The notes under the pieces: generated by a model
Told to the model about the DNA's origin: nothing
The model's database searches: none
Seen by the model: only the letters and a program-made list of their open reading frames with translations
Translations under genes and position numbers: made by a program
DNA from: Callipepla californica brunnescens
Taxonomy: Eukaryota; Chordata; Aves; Galliformes; Odontophoridae
Assembly: GCA_023055505.1 (NCBI GenBank)
Contig: JALIRH010000075.1
Location: 992,001 to 1,056,000 of the forward strand
DNA length: 64,000 bases
Direction: 5' to 3'
Shown: positions 1-11,300 of the stretch, in pieces
How the letters are laid out: each line of letters opens with the position of its first letter
How positions within the stretch are numbered: position 1 is the first letter of the stretch

Positions 1-96
1 GTCATTTCAACACTTACTATTGTTTCCCAGTAAGCCTTTTCATTGGAGCTTCTATAATGCAGATTATAAGAAGGTGCACATACCGGCACATGCTCT
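1..96 (+). repeat. Partial satellite monomer at left edge (3' part)
   Basis: This is the last 96 bp of a monomer whose start lies outside the window. Its tail (TTTCAACACTTACTATTG, then AATGCAGATTATAAG) is the type found at the end of m5, p and X monomers, and an m6 monomer follows, as expected in the HOR order. Confidence 0.85.
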
Positions 97-129
97 ATGC
101 ACGAACCGCTGTTAACCGCGGATTCCGAT

Positions 130-146
130 TCAATCGCATCAATCGC
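130..146 (+). repeat. Direct repeat TCAATCGC x2, 9-bp spacing, in the conserved core
   Basis: TCAATCGC occurs at 130-137 and again at 139-146. It lies in the CpG-rich first part of the monomer and is present in nearly every monomer at the same place. In t2 and t3 both copies are altered (TCAATCGAATCAATTGC). It may be a protein-binding module or simply a conserved part of the repeat. Confidence 0.7.
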
Positions 147-1285
147 CTTTACTTCTGAGATTGCCGGTAAGGAAGACGCGAGTCAGAAGACTGCCTTACA
201 CTCTATAGCGGCTTCACTATTCAGCCCTCTGCTGTCCTATATAACAAATCGCGAATAACGCATGTAAGGAACTCAGTTTCAGGAGCTGTACGAGAATGTA
301 TGCTGAACCCCAAAGTTTTTGAGACGAAAAATTTAAATCCCACTTTGCTCTGCAACTGAATACAAAGTATGTCTGCATTGGTCATTCACCTGCAAGCACG
401 ATTTCAAACTTTTCTCTGAGAAGTGTTCTTATCCATTTGAGATCCTTTATGTAACACAGTCACTCCTCGTTTCCTTTCCATACAGAGTGATCTTTATGAT
501 TCTTCACAGAACCATGTGCTGTTCAGTGCTAAGGAAACAGTGTAGATGCTTAAAGTAATTAGAGATGTTTCCTCTATCAAATGCATCTGAATTTCCACCT
601 CTTACAATTCTTTCCCAAGAAACTTTTTATTGGAACTTCCTCCATGCAAATTATAAGAAGGTGCACATACCGGCACAAGCACTATGCACGAACCGCTGTT
701 AACCGCGGATTCCAATTCAATCGCATCAATCGCCTTTACTTCTGAGTTTGCCGCTAAGGAAGAAGCGAGTCAGAAGACTGCCGATCACTGTATAGCGGCT
801 TCTCTATTCACCCGGCTGTCTTTCTATATTAAGGAATCGCGAAAAACACGTGAAAATGAGTCTGTTTCAGGAGCTGTATGAGAATGTATACTGGACATCA
901 GTGTTAGTGAGAGGGAAATTTTAAATCCCACTACTTTTCTGCTACTGAATGCAAAGTATGTCTGCATCAGTCATTCACCTGCAAGCACGATTTCAAACTT
1001 TTCTCTGACAACTGTTGTTATACAATTTAGATCCTCATTGTAACACAGTCAACCCTCGTTTCCTTACTCTACCCAGTGATCCTTTTGATTCTCCACAGAA
1101 ACATATGCTGTCTAGTGCCAAGGAAACAGTGTAGATGCTTAAAGTACTTATAGATGTTTCCTCTACCAAATGCATCTGTATTTCCTCCTATTACAATTGT
1201 TTCCCAAAATCTTTTCATTTGAACCTGTAGAATGCAAATTATACGAACGTGCACACACCGGCACAAGCACTATGCACGAACCGCT

Positions 1286-1433
1286 GTTAACCGCGGATTC
1301 CGATTCAATCGCATCAATCGCCTTTACTTCTGAGATTGCCGCTAAGGAAGACGCGAGTCAGAAGACTGCCTTACACTCTATAGCGGCTTCTTATTCAGCC
1401 GTCTACTGTCCTATATAACGATTCGCGGTTAAC
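1286..1433. repeat. 10-bp inverted repeat within m2 monomer (reference copy)
   Basis: GTTAACCGCG (1286-1295) and CGCGGTTAAC (1424-1433) are exact reverse complements separated by 128 bp. The same pair occurs in m2 and X and in most t2/t3 monomers, but not in m1, m3, m4, m5 or m6. Each arm includes the 6-bp palindrome GTTAAC, which makes a chance match more likely. Confidence 0.6.
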
Positions 1434-1452
1434 GCATGTAAGGGACTCAGTT
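1412..1452 (+). promoter_or_regulatory. TATATAA followed by TCAGTT: weak core-promoter-like pair
   Basis: TATATAA (1412-1418) is followed by TCAGTT (1447-1452), which matches the arthropod initiator consensus. The distance from the first T of TATA to the putative +1 A (1449) is 37 bp, longer than the usual 30-31, and I see no downstream promoter element. The pair recurs in most m2, m6, X and t monomers. It may be chance in AT-rich DNA. Confidence 0.15.
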
Positions 1453-3620
1453 TCAGGAGCTGTACGAGAACGTATGCTGAACCCCAATGTTAGTGAGACG
1501 AAAAATTTAAATCCCACTTTGCTCTGCAACTGAATACAAAGTATGTCTGCATCGGTCATTCACCTGCATCACGATTTCAAACTTTTCTCTGAGAAGTGTT
1601 CTTATCCATTTGAGATCAATTATGTTACACAGTCACTCCTCGTTTCCTTACTCTACACAGTGATCGTTTTGATTCCTCACAGAAACATGTGCTGTTCAGT
1701 GCTAAGGAAACAGTGTAGATGCTATAATTACTTATAGCTCTTTCCTCTACCAAATGCATGTGTCATTTCACCACATACAATTTTTGCCAGTCAACCTTTT
1801 CATTGGAACTTCAATAATGCAAATTGTAAGAAGGTGCACATACCGGCACAAGCTCTATGCACGAACCGCTGTTAACCGCGGATTCCGATTCAATCGCATC
1901 AATCGCCTTGACTTCTGATTTTGCCGCTAAGGAAGAAGCGAGTCAGAAGACTGCCGAGCACTATATATCGGCTTCACTACTTTTCCGGCAATCATTCTAT
2001 CTTAACGAATCGCTACTTACAAGTGAAAGTGACTCAGTTTCAGGAGCTGTATGAGAATATATACTGGACTCCAGTGTTAGTGAGAGGGAAATTTTAAATT
2101 CCAATTTACTCTGCGAATGAATGCAAAGTATGTCTGCATCGGTCATTCACCTGCAAGCACGATTTCAAACTTTTCTCTGACCACTGTTCTTATCCATTTT
2201 AGTTCCTCTATGTAACACAGTCACTCCTCGTTTCCTTACTCTACCCAGTGATCGTTTTGATTCTCCACAGAACCATATGCTGTCTAGTGCTAAGGAAACA
2301 GTGTAGATGCTTAAAGTACTTATAGATGTTTCCTCTACCAAATGCATCTGTATTTCCTCCTCTTACAATTGTTTCCCAATAATCTTTTCATTTGAACCTG
2401 TAGAATGCAAATTATAAGAAGGTGCACATAACGGCACAAGCACTATGCACGAACCGCCGTTAACCGCGGATTCCGATTCAATCGCATCAATCGCCTTTAC
2501 TTCTGAGATTGCCGGTAAGGAAGACGCAAGTCAGAAGACTGCCGATCATTGTTTTCGGCTTCTCTATTCAGGCGGCTGTCTTGCTATATTTCGAATCGCG
2601 ACTTTCACGTGAAAGTGACTCAGTTTCAGGAGCTGTATGAGAATGTATACTGTACCCCAGTGTTAACGAGAGGGAAATTTTAAATTCCAATATACTCTGT
2701 GAATGAATGCAAAGTATGTCTGCATCGGTCATTCACCTGCAAGCACGATTTCAAACTTATCTCTGAGAAGTGTTCTTATCCATTTGAGATCCTTTATGTA
2801 ACACAGTCACTCCTCGTTTCCTTTCCATACAGAGTGATCTTTATGATTCTTCACAGAACCATGTGCTGTTCAGTGCGAAGGAAACAGTGTAGATGCTTAA
2901 AGTAATTAGAGATGTTTCCTCTATCAAATGCATCTGAATTTCCACCTCTTACAATTCTTTCCCAAGAAACTTTTTATTGGAGCTTCCTCCATGCAAATTA
3001 TAAGAAGGTGCACATACCGGCACAAGCACTATGCACGAACCGCTGTTAACCGCGGATTCCGATTCAATCGCATCAATCGCCTTTACTTCTGAGTTTGCCG
3101 CTAAGGAAGAAGCGAGTCAGAAGACTGCCGATCACTGTATAGCTGCTTCTCTATTCACCCGGCTGTCTTTCTACATTAAGGAATCGCGAAAAACACGTGA
3201 AAATGAGTCTGTTTCAGGAGCTGTATGAGAATGTATACTGGACATCAGTGTTAGTGAGAGGGAAATTTTAAATCCCACTACTTTTCTGCTACTGAATGCA
3301 AAGTATGTCTGCATCAGTCATTCACCTGCAAGCACGATTTCAAACTTTTCTCTGACAACTGTTGTTATACATTTTAGATCCTCATTGTAACACAGTCACT
3401 CCTCGTTTCCTTACTCTACCCAGTGATCCTTTTGATTCTCCACAGAACCATATGCTGTCTAGTGCTAAGGAAACAGTGTAGATGCTTAAAGTACTTATAG
3501 ATGTTTCCTCTACCAAATGAATCTGAATTTCCACCTCTTACAATTCTTTCCCAGTAAGCCTTTTCATTGGAGCTTCTATAATGCAGATTATAAGAAGGTG
3601 CACATACCGGCACAAGCACT

Positions 3621-4204
3621 ATGCACGAACCGCTGTTAACTGCGGATTCCGATTCAATCGCATCAATCGCCTTTACTTCTGAGATTGCCGCTAAGGAAGA
3701 CGCGAGTCAGAAGACTGCCTTACACTCTATAGCGGCTTCTTATTCAGCCGTCTACTGTCCTATATAAAGATCGCGGTTAGCGCATGTAAGGGACTCAGTT
3801 TCAGGAGATGTACGAGAATGTATGCTGAACCCCAAAGTTTTTGAGACGAAAAATTTAAATCCCACTTTGCTCTGCAACTGAATGCAAAGCATGTCTGCAT
3901 CGGTCATTCACCTGCAAGCACGATTTCAAACTTTTCTCTGAGAAGTGTTCTTATCCATTTTAGATCCATTATGTAACACAGTCACTCCTCAATTCATACT
4001 CTACAAAGTGATCGTTTTGTTTCTCCACAGAACCATAAGCTGTTTAGTGCTAAGGAAACAGTGTAGATGCTTAAAGTAATTAGAGATGTTTCCTCTTCCA
4101 AATGCATCTGAATTTAAACCTCTTACAATTCTTTCCCAATAAACTTTTTATTGGAGCTTCCTTCATGCAAATTATAAGAAGGTGCACATACCGGCACATG
4201 CTCT
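3621..4204 (+). repeat. Reference t1 monomer
   Basis: 584 bp, one base shorter than its sister copies at 30611 and 42935 because of a deletion near 3990. Diagnostic features are GTTAACTGCGG instead of GTTAACCGCGG at the start (SacII site lost), CTATATAAAGATCGCGG in the variable block, CAAAGCATGTCTGC, and CTCCTCAATTC in place of the usual CTCCTCGTTTC. A perfect hairpin lies near its end (4136-4154). Confidence 0.8.
4136..4154. repeat. Short hairpin: CCAATAAA, 3-nt loop, TTTATTGG
   Basis: Two perfect 8-bp arms are separated by CTT near the end of t1. The upstream arm contains AATAAA. The same hairpin ends other t1-type monomers, for example near 31129, 43451, 48147 and 54602. In most other classes it is degraded to CCAGTAAG or CCAAGAAA. 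Confidence 0.65.
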
Positions 4205-4791
4205 ATGCACGAACCGCTGTTAACCGCGGATTCCGACTCAATCGAATCAATTGCAGTTACTTCTGAGATTGCCGCTAAGGAAGACTCGAGACAGAGGACG
4301 GCCTTACACTCTATAGCGGCTTCTTATTCAGCCGTCTACTGTCCTATATAACGATTCGCGGTTAACGCATGTAAGGAACTCAGTTTCAGGAGCTGTACGA
4401 GAACGTATGCTGAACCCCAATGTTAGTGAGATGAAAAATTTAAATCCCACTTTGCTCTGCAACTGAATACAAAGTATGTCTGCATCGGTCATTCACCTGC
4501 AAGCACGATTTCAAACTTTTCTCTGAGAAGTGTTCTTATCCATTTGAGATCCTCTATGTTACACAGTCACTCCTCGTTTCCTTACTCTACACAGTGATCG
4601 TTTTGATTCCTCACAGAACCATATGCTGTTTAGTGCCAAGGAAACAGTGTAGATGCTTAAAGTAATTAGAGATGTTTCCTCTACCAAATGCATCTGAATT
4701 TCCACCTCTTACAATTCTTTCCCAGTAAGCCTTTTCATTGGAGCTTCTATAATGCAGATTATAAGAAGGTGCACATACCGGCACATGCTCT
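4205..4791 (+). repeat. Reference t2 monomer
   Basis: 587 bp. It carries GACTCAATCGAATCAATTGC in the otherwise invariant core, then GACTCGAGACAGAGGACGG where other classes have GACGCGAGTCAGAAGACTG. The variable block is the TATATAA type. Copies at 31196, 43520 and 48212 share these changes; 43520 also has GTTAACCGCTG. Confidence 0.8.
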
Positions 4792-5378
4792 ATGCACGAA
4801 CCGCTGTTAACCGCGGATTCCGACTCAATCGAATCAATTGCCTTTACTTCTGAGATTGCCGCTAAGGAAGACTCGAGTCAGAGGACGGCCTTACACTCTA
4901 TAGCGGCTTCTTATTCAGCCGTCTACTGTCCTATATAACGATTCGCGGTTAACGCATGTAAGGGACTCAGTTTCAGGAGCTGTACGAGAATGTATGCTGA
5001 ACCCCAATGTTAGTGAGATGAAAAATTTAAATCCCACTTTGCTCTGCAACTGAATACAAAGTATGTCTGCATCGGTCATTCACCTGCAAGCACGATTTCA
5101 AACTTTTCTCTGAGAAGTGTTCTTATCCATTTTAGTTCCTCTATGTTACACAGTCACTCCTCGTTTCCTTACTCTACACAGTGATCGTTTTGATTCCTCA
5201 CAGAACCATATGCTGTTTAGTGCCAAGGAAACAGTGTAGATGCTTAAAGTAATTAGAGATGTTTCCTCTACCAAATGCATCTGAATTTCCACCTCTTACA
5301 ATTCTTTCCCAGTAAGCCTTTTCATTGGAGCTTCTATAATGCAGATTATAAGAAGGTGCACATACCGGCACATGCTCT
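4792..5378 (+). repeat. Reference t3 monomer
   Basis: 587 bp. It resembles t2 but keeps GCCTTTAC and GACTCGAGTCAGAGG, and its middle has CATTTTAGTTCCTC where t2 has CATTTGAGATCCTC. A sister is at 44107, and a recombinant carrying only its 5' end is at 31783. Confidence 0.75.
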
Positions 5379-5964
5379 ATGCACGAACCGCTGTTAACCG
5401 CGGATTCCGATTCAATCGCATCAATTGCCTTTACTTCTGAGATTGCCGCTAAGGAAGACGCGAGTCAGAAGACTGCCTTACACTCTATAGCGGCTTCTTA
5501 TTCAGCCGTCTACTGTCCTATATAACGATTCGCGGTTTACGCATGTAAGGGACTCAGTTTCAGGAGCTGTACGAGAACGTATGCTGAACCCCAATGTTAG
5601 TGAGACGTAAAATTTAAATCCCACTTTGCTCTGCAACTGAATACAAAGTATGTCTGCATCGGTCATTCACCTGCAAGCACGATTTCAAACTTTTCTCTGA
5701 GAAGTGTTCTTATCCATTTTAGTTCCTCTATGTAACACAGTCACTCCTCGTTTCCTTTCCATACAGAGTGATCTTTATGATTCTTCACAGAACCATGTGC
5801 TGTTCAGTGCTAAGGAAACAGTGTAGATGCTTAAAGTACTTATAGATGTTTCCTCTACCAAATGCATCTGTATTTCCTCCTCTTACAATTGTTTCCCAAT
5901 AATCTTTTCATTTGAACCTGTAGAATGCAAATTATAAGAAGGTGCACATAACAACACAAGCACT
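5379..5964 (+). repeat. Reference t4 monomer
   Basis: 586 bp. The core is GATTCAATCGCATCAATTGC; the variable block is TATATAACGATTCGCGG followed by TTTACGCATG, and GACGTAAAATTTAAATC follows. Copies are at 44694, 48799, 51149, 55844 and 61125. The TATATAA becomes TATATTA at 55844 and GTATAA at 61125. Confidence 0.75.
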
Positions 5965-7138
5965 ATGCACGAACCGCTGTTAACCGCGGATTCCGATTCA
6001 ATCGCATCAATCGCCTTTACTTCTGAGATTGCCGCTAAGGAAGACGCGAGTCAGAAGACTGCCGATCATTGTTTTCGGCTTCTCTATTCACCCGGCTGTC
6101 TTTCTATATTAAGGAATCGCGACTTTCACGTGAAAGTGACTCAGTTTCAGGAGCTGTATTAGAATGTATACTGTACCCCAGTGTTAGCGAGAGGGAAATT
6201 TTAAATCCATCTTAACTCTGCTACTGAATGCAAAGTAATTCTGCATCGGTCATTCAACTGCAAGCACGATTTCAAACTTTTCTCTGACAAGTGTTGTTAT
6301 CCATTTTAGATCCTCATTGTAACACATCACTCCTCGTTTCCCTACCATACACAGTGATCGTTTTGATTCCTCACAGAACCATGTGCTGTTTAGTGCTAAG
6401 GAAACAGTGTAGATACTTAAAGTACTTAGACCTGTTTCCTCTAACAAATGCATGTGTCATTTCAACACTTACTATTGTTTCCCAGTAAGCCTTTTCATTG
6501 GAGCTTCTATAATGCAGATTATAAGAAGGTGCACATACAGGCACATGCTCTATGCACGAACCGCTGTTAACCGCGGATTCCGATTCAATCGCATCAATTG
6601 CCTTTACTTCTGAGATTGCCGCTAAGGAAGACGCGAGTCAGAAGACTGCCGATCATTGTTTTCGGCTTCTCTATTCACCCGGCTGTCTTTCTATATTAAG
6701 GAATCGCGACTTTCACGTGAAAGTGACTCAGTTTCAGGAGCTGTATTAGAATGTATACTGTACCCCAGTGTTAGCGAGAGGGAAATTTTAAATCCATCTT
6801 AACTCTGCTACTGAATGCAAAGTAATTCTGCATCTGTCATTCAACTGCAAGCACGATTTCAAACTTTTCTTTGACAAGAGTTGTTATCCATTTTAGATCC
6901 TCATTGTAACACATCACTCCTCGTTTCCCTACCATACACAGTGATCGTTTTGATTCCTCACAGAACCATGTGCTGTTTAGTGCTAAGGAAACAGTGTAGA
7001 TACTTAAAGTACTTAGACCTGTTTCCTCTAACAAATGCATGTGTCATTTCAACACTTACTATTGTTTCCCAGTAAGCCTTTTCATTGGAGCTTCTATAAT
7101 GCAGATTATAAGAAGGTGCACATACAGGCACAAGCACT
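5965..7138 (+). repeat. Tandem pair of p monomers (m5-like)
   Basis: Two adjacent monomers starting at 5965 and 6552 are almost the same, each with GATCATTGTTTTCGG and the 16-bp CACGTG palindrome (6122 and 6709). They differ from m5 mainly in the head: GAGATTGCC, not GAGTTTGCC. The second copy has small private changes, such as TTTGACAAGAG for CTCTGACAAGTG. The pair recurs at 45280/45867, whereas 56430 and 61711 have a single p. Confidence 0.85.
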
Positions 7139-8310
7139 ATGCACGAACCGCTGTTAACCGCGGATTCCGATTCAATCGCATCAATCGCCTTTACTTCTGA
7201 GATTGCCGGTAAGGAAGACGCGAGTCAGAAGACTGCCTTACACTCTATTGCGGCTTCTTATTCAGCCCTCTACTGTCCTATATAACGATTCGCGGTTAAC
7301 GCATGTAAGGGACTCAGTTTCAGGAGCTGTACGAGAACGTATGCTGAACCCCAATGTTAGTGAGACGAAAAATTTAAATCCCACTTTGCTCTGCAACTGA
7401 ATACAAAGTATGTCTGCATTGGTCATTCACCTGCATCACGATTTCAAACTTTTCTCTGAGAAGTGTTCTTATCCATTTGAGATCCTCTATGTTACACAGT
7501 CACTCCTCGTTTCCTTACTCTACACAGTGATCGTTTTGATTCCTCACAGAACCATGTGCTGTTCAGTGCTAAGGAAACAGTGTAGATACTTAAAGTACTT
7601 AGACCTGTTTCCTCTAACAAATGCATGTGTCATTTCAACACTTACTATTGTTTCCCAGTAAGCCTTTTCATTGGAGCTTCTATAATGCAGATTATAAGAA
7701 GGTGCACATACCGGCACATGCTCTATGCACGAACCGCTGTTAACCGCGGATTCCGATTCAATCGCATCAATCGCCTTTACTTCTGAGATTGCCGCTAAGG
7801 AAGACGCGAGTCAGAAGACTGCCTTACACTCTATAGCGGCTTCACTATTCAGCCCTCTGCTGTCCTATATAACAAATCGCGAATAACGCATGTAAGGAAC
7901 TCAGTTTCAGGAGCTGTACGAGAATGTATGCTGAACCCCAAAGTTTTTGAGACGATAAATTTAAATCCCACTTTGCTCTGCAACTGAATACAAAGTATGT
8001 CTGCATCGGTCATTCACATGCATCACGATTTCAAACTTTTCTCTGAGAAGTGTTCTTATCCATTTGAGATCCTTTATGTAACACAGTCACTCCTCGTTTC
8101 CTTTCCATACAGAGTGATCTTTATGATTCTTCACAGAACCATGTGCTGTTCAGTGCTAAGGAAACAGTGTAGATGCTTAAAGTAATTAGAGATGTTTCCT
8201 CTATCAAATGCATCTGAATTTCCACCTCTTACAATTCTTTCCCAAGAAACTTTTCATTGGAGCTTCTATAATGCAAATTATAAGAAGGTGCACATACCGG
8301 CACAAGCACT

Positions 8311-11300
8311 ATGCACGAACCGCTGTTAACCGCGGATTCCAATTCAATCGCATCAATCGCCTTTACTTCTGAGTTTGCCGCTAAGGAAGAAGCGAGTCAG
8401 AAGACTGCCGATCACTGTATAGCGGCTTCTCTATTCACCCGGCTGTCTTTCTATATTAAGGAATCGCGAAAAACACGTGAAAATGAGTCTGTTTCAGGAG
8501 CTGTATGAGAATGTATACTGGACATCAGTGTTAGTGAGAGGGAAATTTTAAATCCCACTACTTTTCTGCTACTGAATGCAAAGTATGTCTGCATCAGTCA
8601 TTCACCTGCAAGCACGATTTCAAACTTTTCTCTGACAACTGTTGTTATACAATTTAGATCCTCATTGTAACACAGTCAACCCTCGTTTCCTTACTCTACC
8701 CAGTGATCCTTTTGATTCTCCACAGAAACATATGCTGTCTAGTGCCAAGGAAACAGTGTAGATGCTTAAAGTACTTATAGATGTTTCCTCTACCAAATGC
8801 ATCTGTATTTCCTCCTATTACAATTGTTTCCCAAAATCTTTTCATTTGAACCTGTAGAATGCAAATTATACGAACGTGCACATACCGGCACAAGCACTAT
8901 GCACGAACCGCTGTTAACCGCGGATTCCGATTCAATCGCATCAATCGCCTTTACTTCTGAGATTGCCGGTAAGGAAGACGCGAGTCAGAAGACTGCCTTA
9001 CACTCTATAGCGGCTTCTTATTCAGCCGTCTACTGTCCTATATAACGATTCGCGGTTAACGCATGTAAGGGACTCAGTTTCAGGAGCTGTACGAGAACGT
9101 ATGCTGAACCCCAATGTTAGTGAGACGAAAAATTTAAATCCCACTTTGCTCTGCAACTGAATACAAAGTATGTCTGCATCGGTCATTCACCTGCATCACG
9201 ATTTCAAACTTTTCTCTGAGAAGTGTTCTTATCCATTTGAGATCAATTATGTTACACAGTCACTCCTCGTTTCCTTACTCTACACAGTGATCGTTTTGAT
9301 TCCTCACAGAAACATGTGCTGTTCAGTGCTAAGGAAACAGTGTAGATGCTATAATTACTTATAGCTCTTTCCTCTACCAAATGCATGTGTCATTTCACCA
9401 CATACAATTTTTGCCAGTCAACCTTTTCATTGGAACTTCAATAATGCAAATTGTAAGAAGGTGCACATACCGGCACAAGCACTATGCACGAACCGCTGTT
9501 AACCGCGGATTCCGATTCAATCGCATCAATCGCCTTGACTTCTGATTTTGCCGCTAAGGAAGAAGCGAGTCAGAAGACTGCCGAGCACTATATATCGGCT
9601 TCACTACTTTTCCGGCAATCATTCTATCTTAACGAATCGCTACTTACAAGTGAAAGTGACTCAGTTTCAGGAGCTGTATGAGAATATATACTGGACTCCA
9701 GTGTTAGTGAGAGGGAAATTTTAAATTCCAATTTACTCTGCGAATGAATGCAAAGTATGTCTGCATCGGTCATTCACCTGCAAGCACGATTTCAAACTTT
9801 TCTCTGACCACTGTTCTTATCCATTTTAGTTCCTCTATGTAACACAGTCACTCCTCGTTTCCTTACTCTACCCAGTGATCGTTTTGATTCTCCACAGAAC
9901 CATATGCTGTCTAGTGCTAAGGAAACAGTGTAGATGCTTAAAGTACTTATAGATGTTTCCTCTACCAAATGCATCTGTATTTCCTCCTCTTACAATTGTT
10001 TCCCAATAATCTTTTCATTTGAACCTGTAGAATGCAAATTATAAGAAGGTGCACATAACGGCACAAGCACTATGCACGAACCGCCGTTAACCGCGGATTC
10101 CGATTCAATCGCATCAATCGCCTTTACTTCAGAGATTGCCGGTAAGGAAGACGCAAGTCAGAAGACTGCCGATCATTGTTTTCGGCTTCTCTATTCAGGC
10201 GGCTGTCTTGCTATATTTCGAATCGCGACTTTCACGTGAAAGTGACTCAGTTTCAGGAGCTGTATGAGAATGTATACTGTACCCCAGTGTTAACGAGAGG
10301 GAAATTTTAAATTCCAATATACTCTGTGAATGAATGCAAAGTATGTCTGCATCGGTCATTCACCTGCAAGCACGATTTCAAACTTTTCTCTGAGAAGTGT
10401 TCTTATCCATTTGAGATCCTTTATGTAACACAGTCACTCCTCGTTTCCTTTCCATACAGAGTGATCTTTATGATTCTTCACAGAACCATGTGCTGTTCAG
10501 TGCGAAGGAAACAGTGTAGATGCTTAAAGTAATTAGAGATGTTTCCTCTATCAAATGCATCTGAATTTCCACCTCTTACAATTCTTTCCCAATAAACTTT
10601 TTTTGGGAGCTTCCTCCATGCAAATTATAAGAAGGTGCACATACCGGCACAAGCACTATGCACGAACCGCCGTTAACCGCGGATTCCGATTCAATCGCAT
10701 CAATCGCCTTTACTTCTGAGTTTGCCGCTAAGGAAGACGCGAGTCAGAAGACTGCCGATCATTGTTTTCGGCTTCTCTATTCACCCGGCTGTCTTTCTAT
10801 ATTAAGGAATCGCGACTTTCACGTGAAAGTGACTCAGTTTCAGGAGCTGTATTAGAATGTATACTGTACCTCAGTGTTAGCGAGAGGGAAATTTTAAATC
10901 CATCTTAACTCTGCTACTGAATGCAAAGTAATTCTGCATCGGTCATTCAACTGCAAGCACGATTTCAAACTTTTCTCTGACAAGTGTTGTTATCCATTTT
11001 AGATCCTCATTGTAACACATCACTCCTCGTTTCCCTACCATACACAGTGATCGTTTTGATTCCTCACAGAACCATGTGCTGTTTAGTGCTAAGGAAACAG
11101 TGTAGATACTTAAAGTACTTAGACCTGTTTCCTCTAACAAATGCATGTGTCATTTCAACACTTACTATTGTTTCCCAGTAAGCCTTTTCATTGGAGCTTC
11201 TATAATGCAGATTATAAGAAGGTGCACATACAGGCACAAGCACTATGCACGAACCGCTGTTAACCGCGGATTCCGATTCAATCGCATCAATCGCCTTTAC

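Larger units (their letters stand above)
97..3030 (+). repeat. HOR segment m6-m1-m2-m3-m4 (main HOR, interrupted)
   Basis: Monomer starts are 97 (m6), 684 (m1), 1272 (m2), 1857 (m3) and 2445 (m4). The order is that of the main 6-mer HOR, but m5 does not follow: the next monomer (3031) is m1-like and opens a block of the second HOR family. The m3 here is preceded by the CAAGCTCT variant shared with copies at 28259, 32955, 36476 and 39997, not by the CAAGCACT variant of the 8.3-27.1 kb units. Confidence 0.85.
3031..8310 (+). repeat. Second HOR family, 9-monomer block, copy 1
   Basis: Monomer starts are 3031 (m1-like), 3621 (t1), 4205 (t2), 4792 (t3), 5379 (t4), 5965 (p), 6552 (p, tandem copy), 7139 (X) and 7725 (m6). 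Total 5280 bp. The same order returns at 42345-47626 (5282 bp), which shows this is a true higher-order unit and not random decay. The t monomers carry GACTCGAG and AATCGAATCAATTGC variants that no m monomer has. Confidence 0.85.

Noticed and set aside
684..881. Recurring open frame of about 65 codons starting at the ATG of each monomer (for example 684-881), as a possible tandem gene family.
   Set aside because: Only about 45 codons stay open in all classes. The class differences I checked there are mostly amino-acid changing (such as L/P, D/N, I/F, G/A, D/E), so there is no sign of selection for a protein. Frames end at different stops in m2, m4 and m6, and competing frames of similar length exist on both strands.
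1798..1814. CENP-B-box-like sequence TTTCATTGGAACTTCAA before m3.
   Set aside because: The left half resembles the CENP-B box, but one required G is A and the essential CGGG of the right half is missing. I see no monomer with a complete core match.
3621..3621. GTTAACTGCGG and other losses of the SacII/HpaI sites as evidence of a separate family.
   Set aside because: They are single-base changes confined to t1 copies (3621, 30611, 42935) and a few private cases (31783, 43520). They are useful class markers but not a separate repeat family.
6250..6453. Minus-strand open frames of 60-70 codons repeated in m1, m3, m5, p and t monomers.
   Set aside because: They overlap plus-strand frames, exist in only some classes, and show no domain, signal peptide or consistent start context. 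Their repetition follows from the repeat itself.
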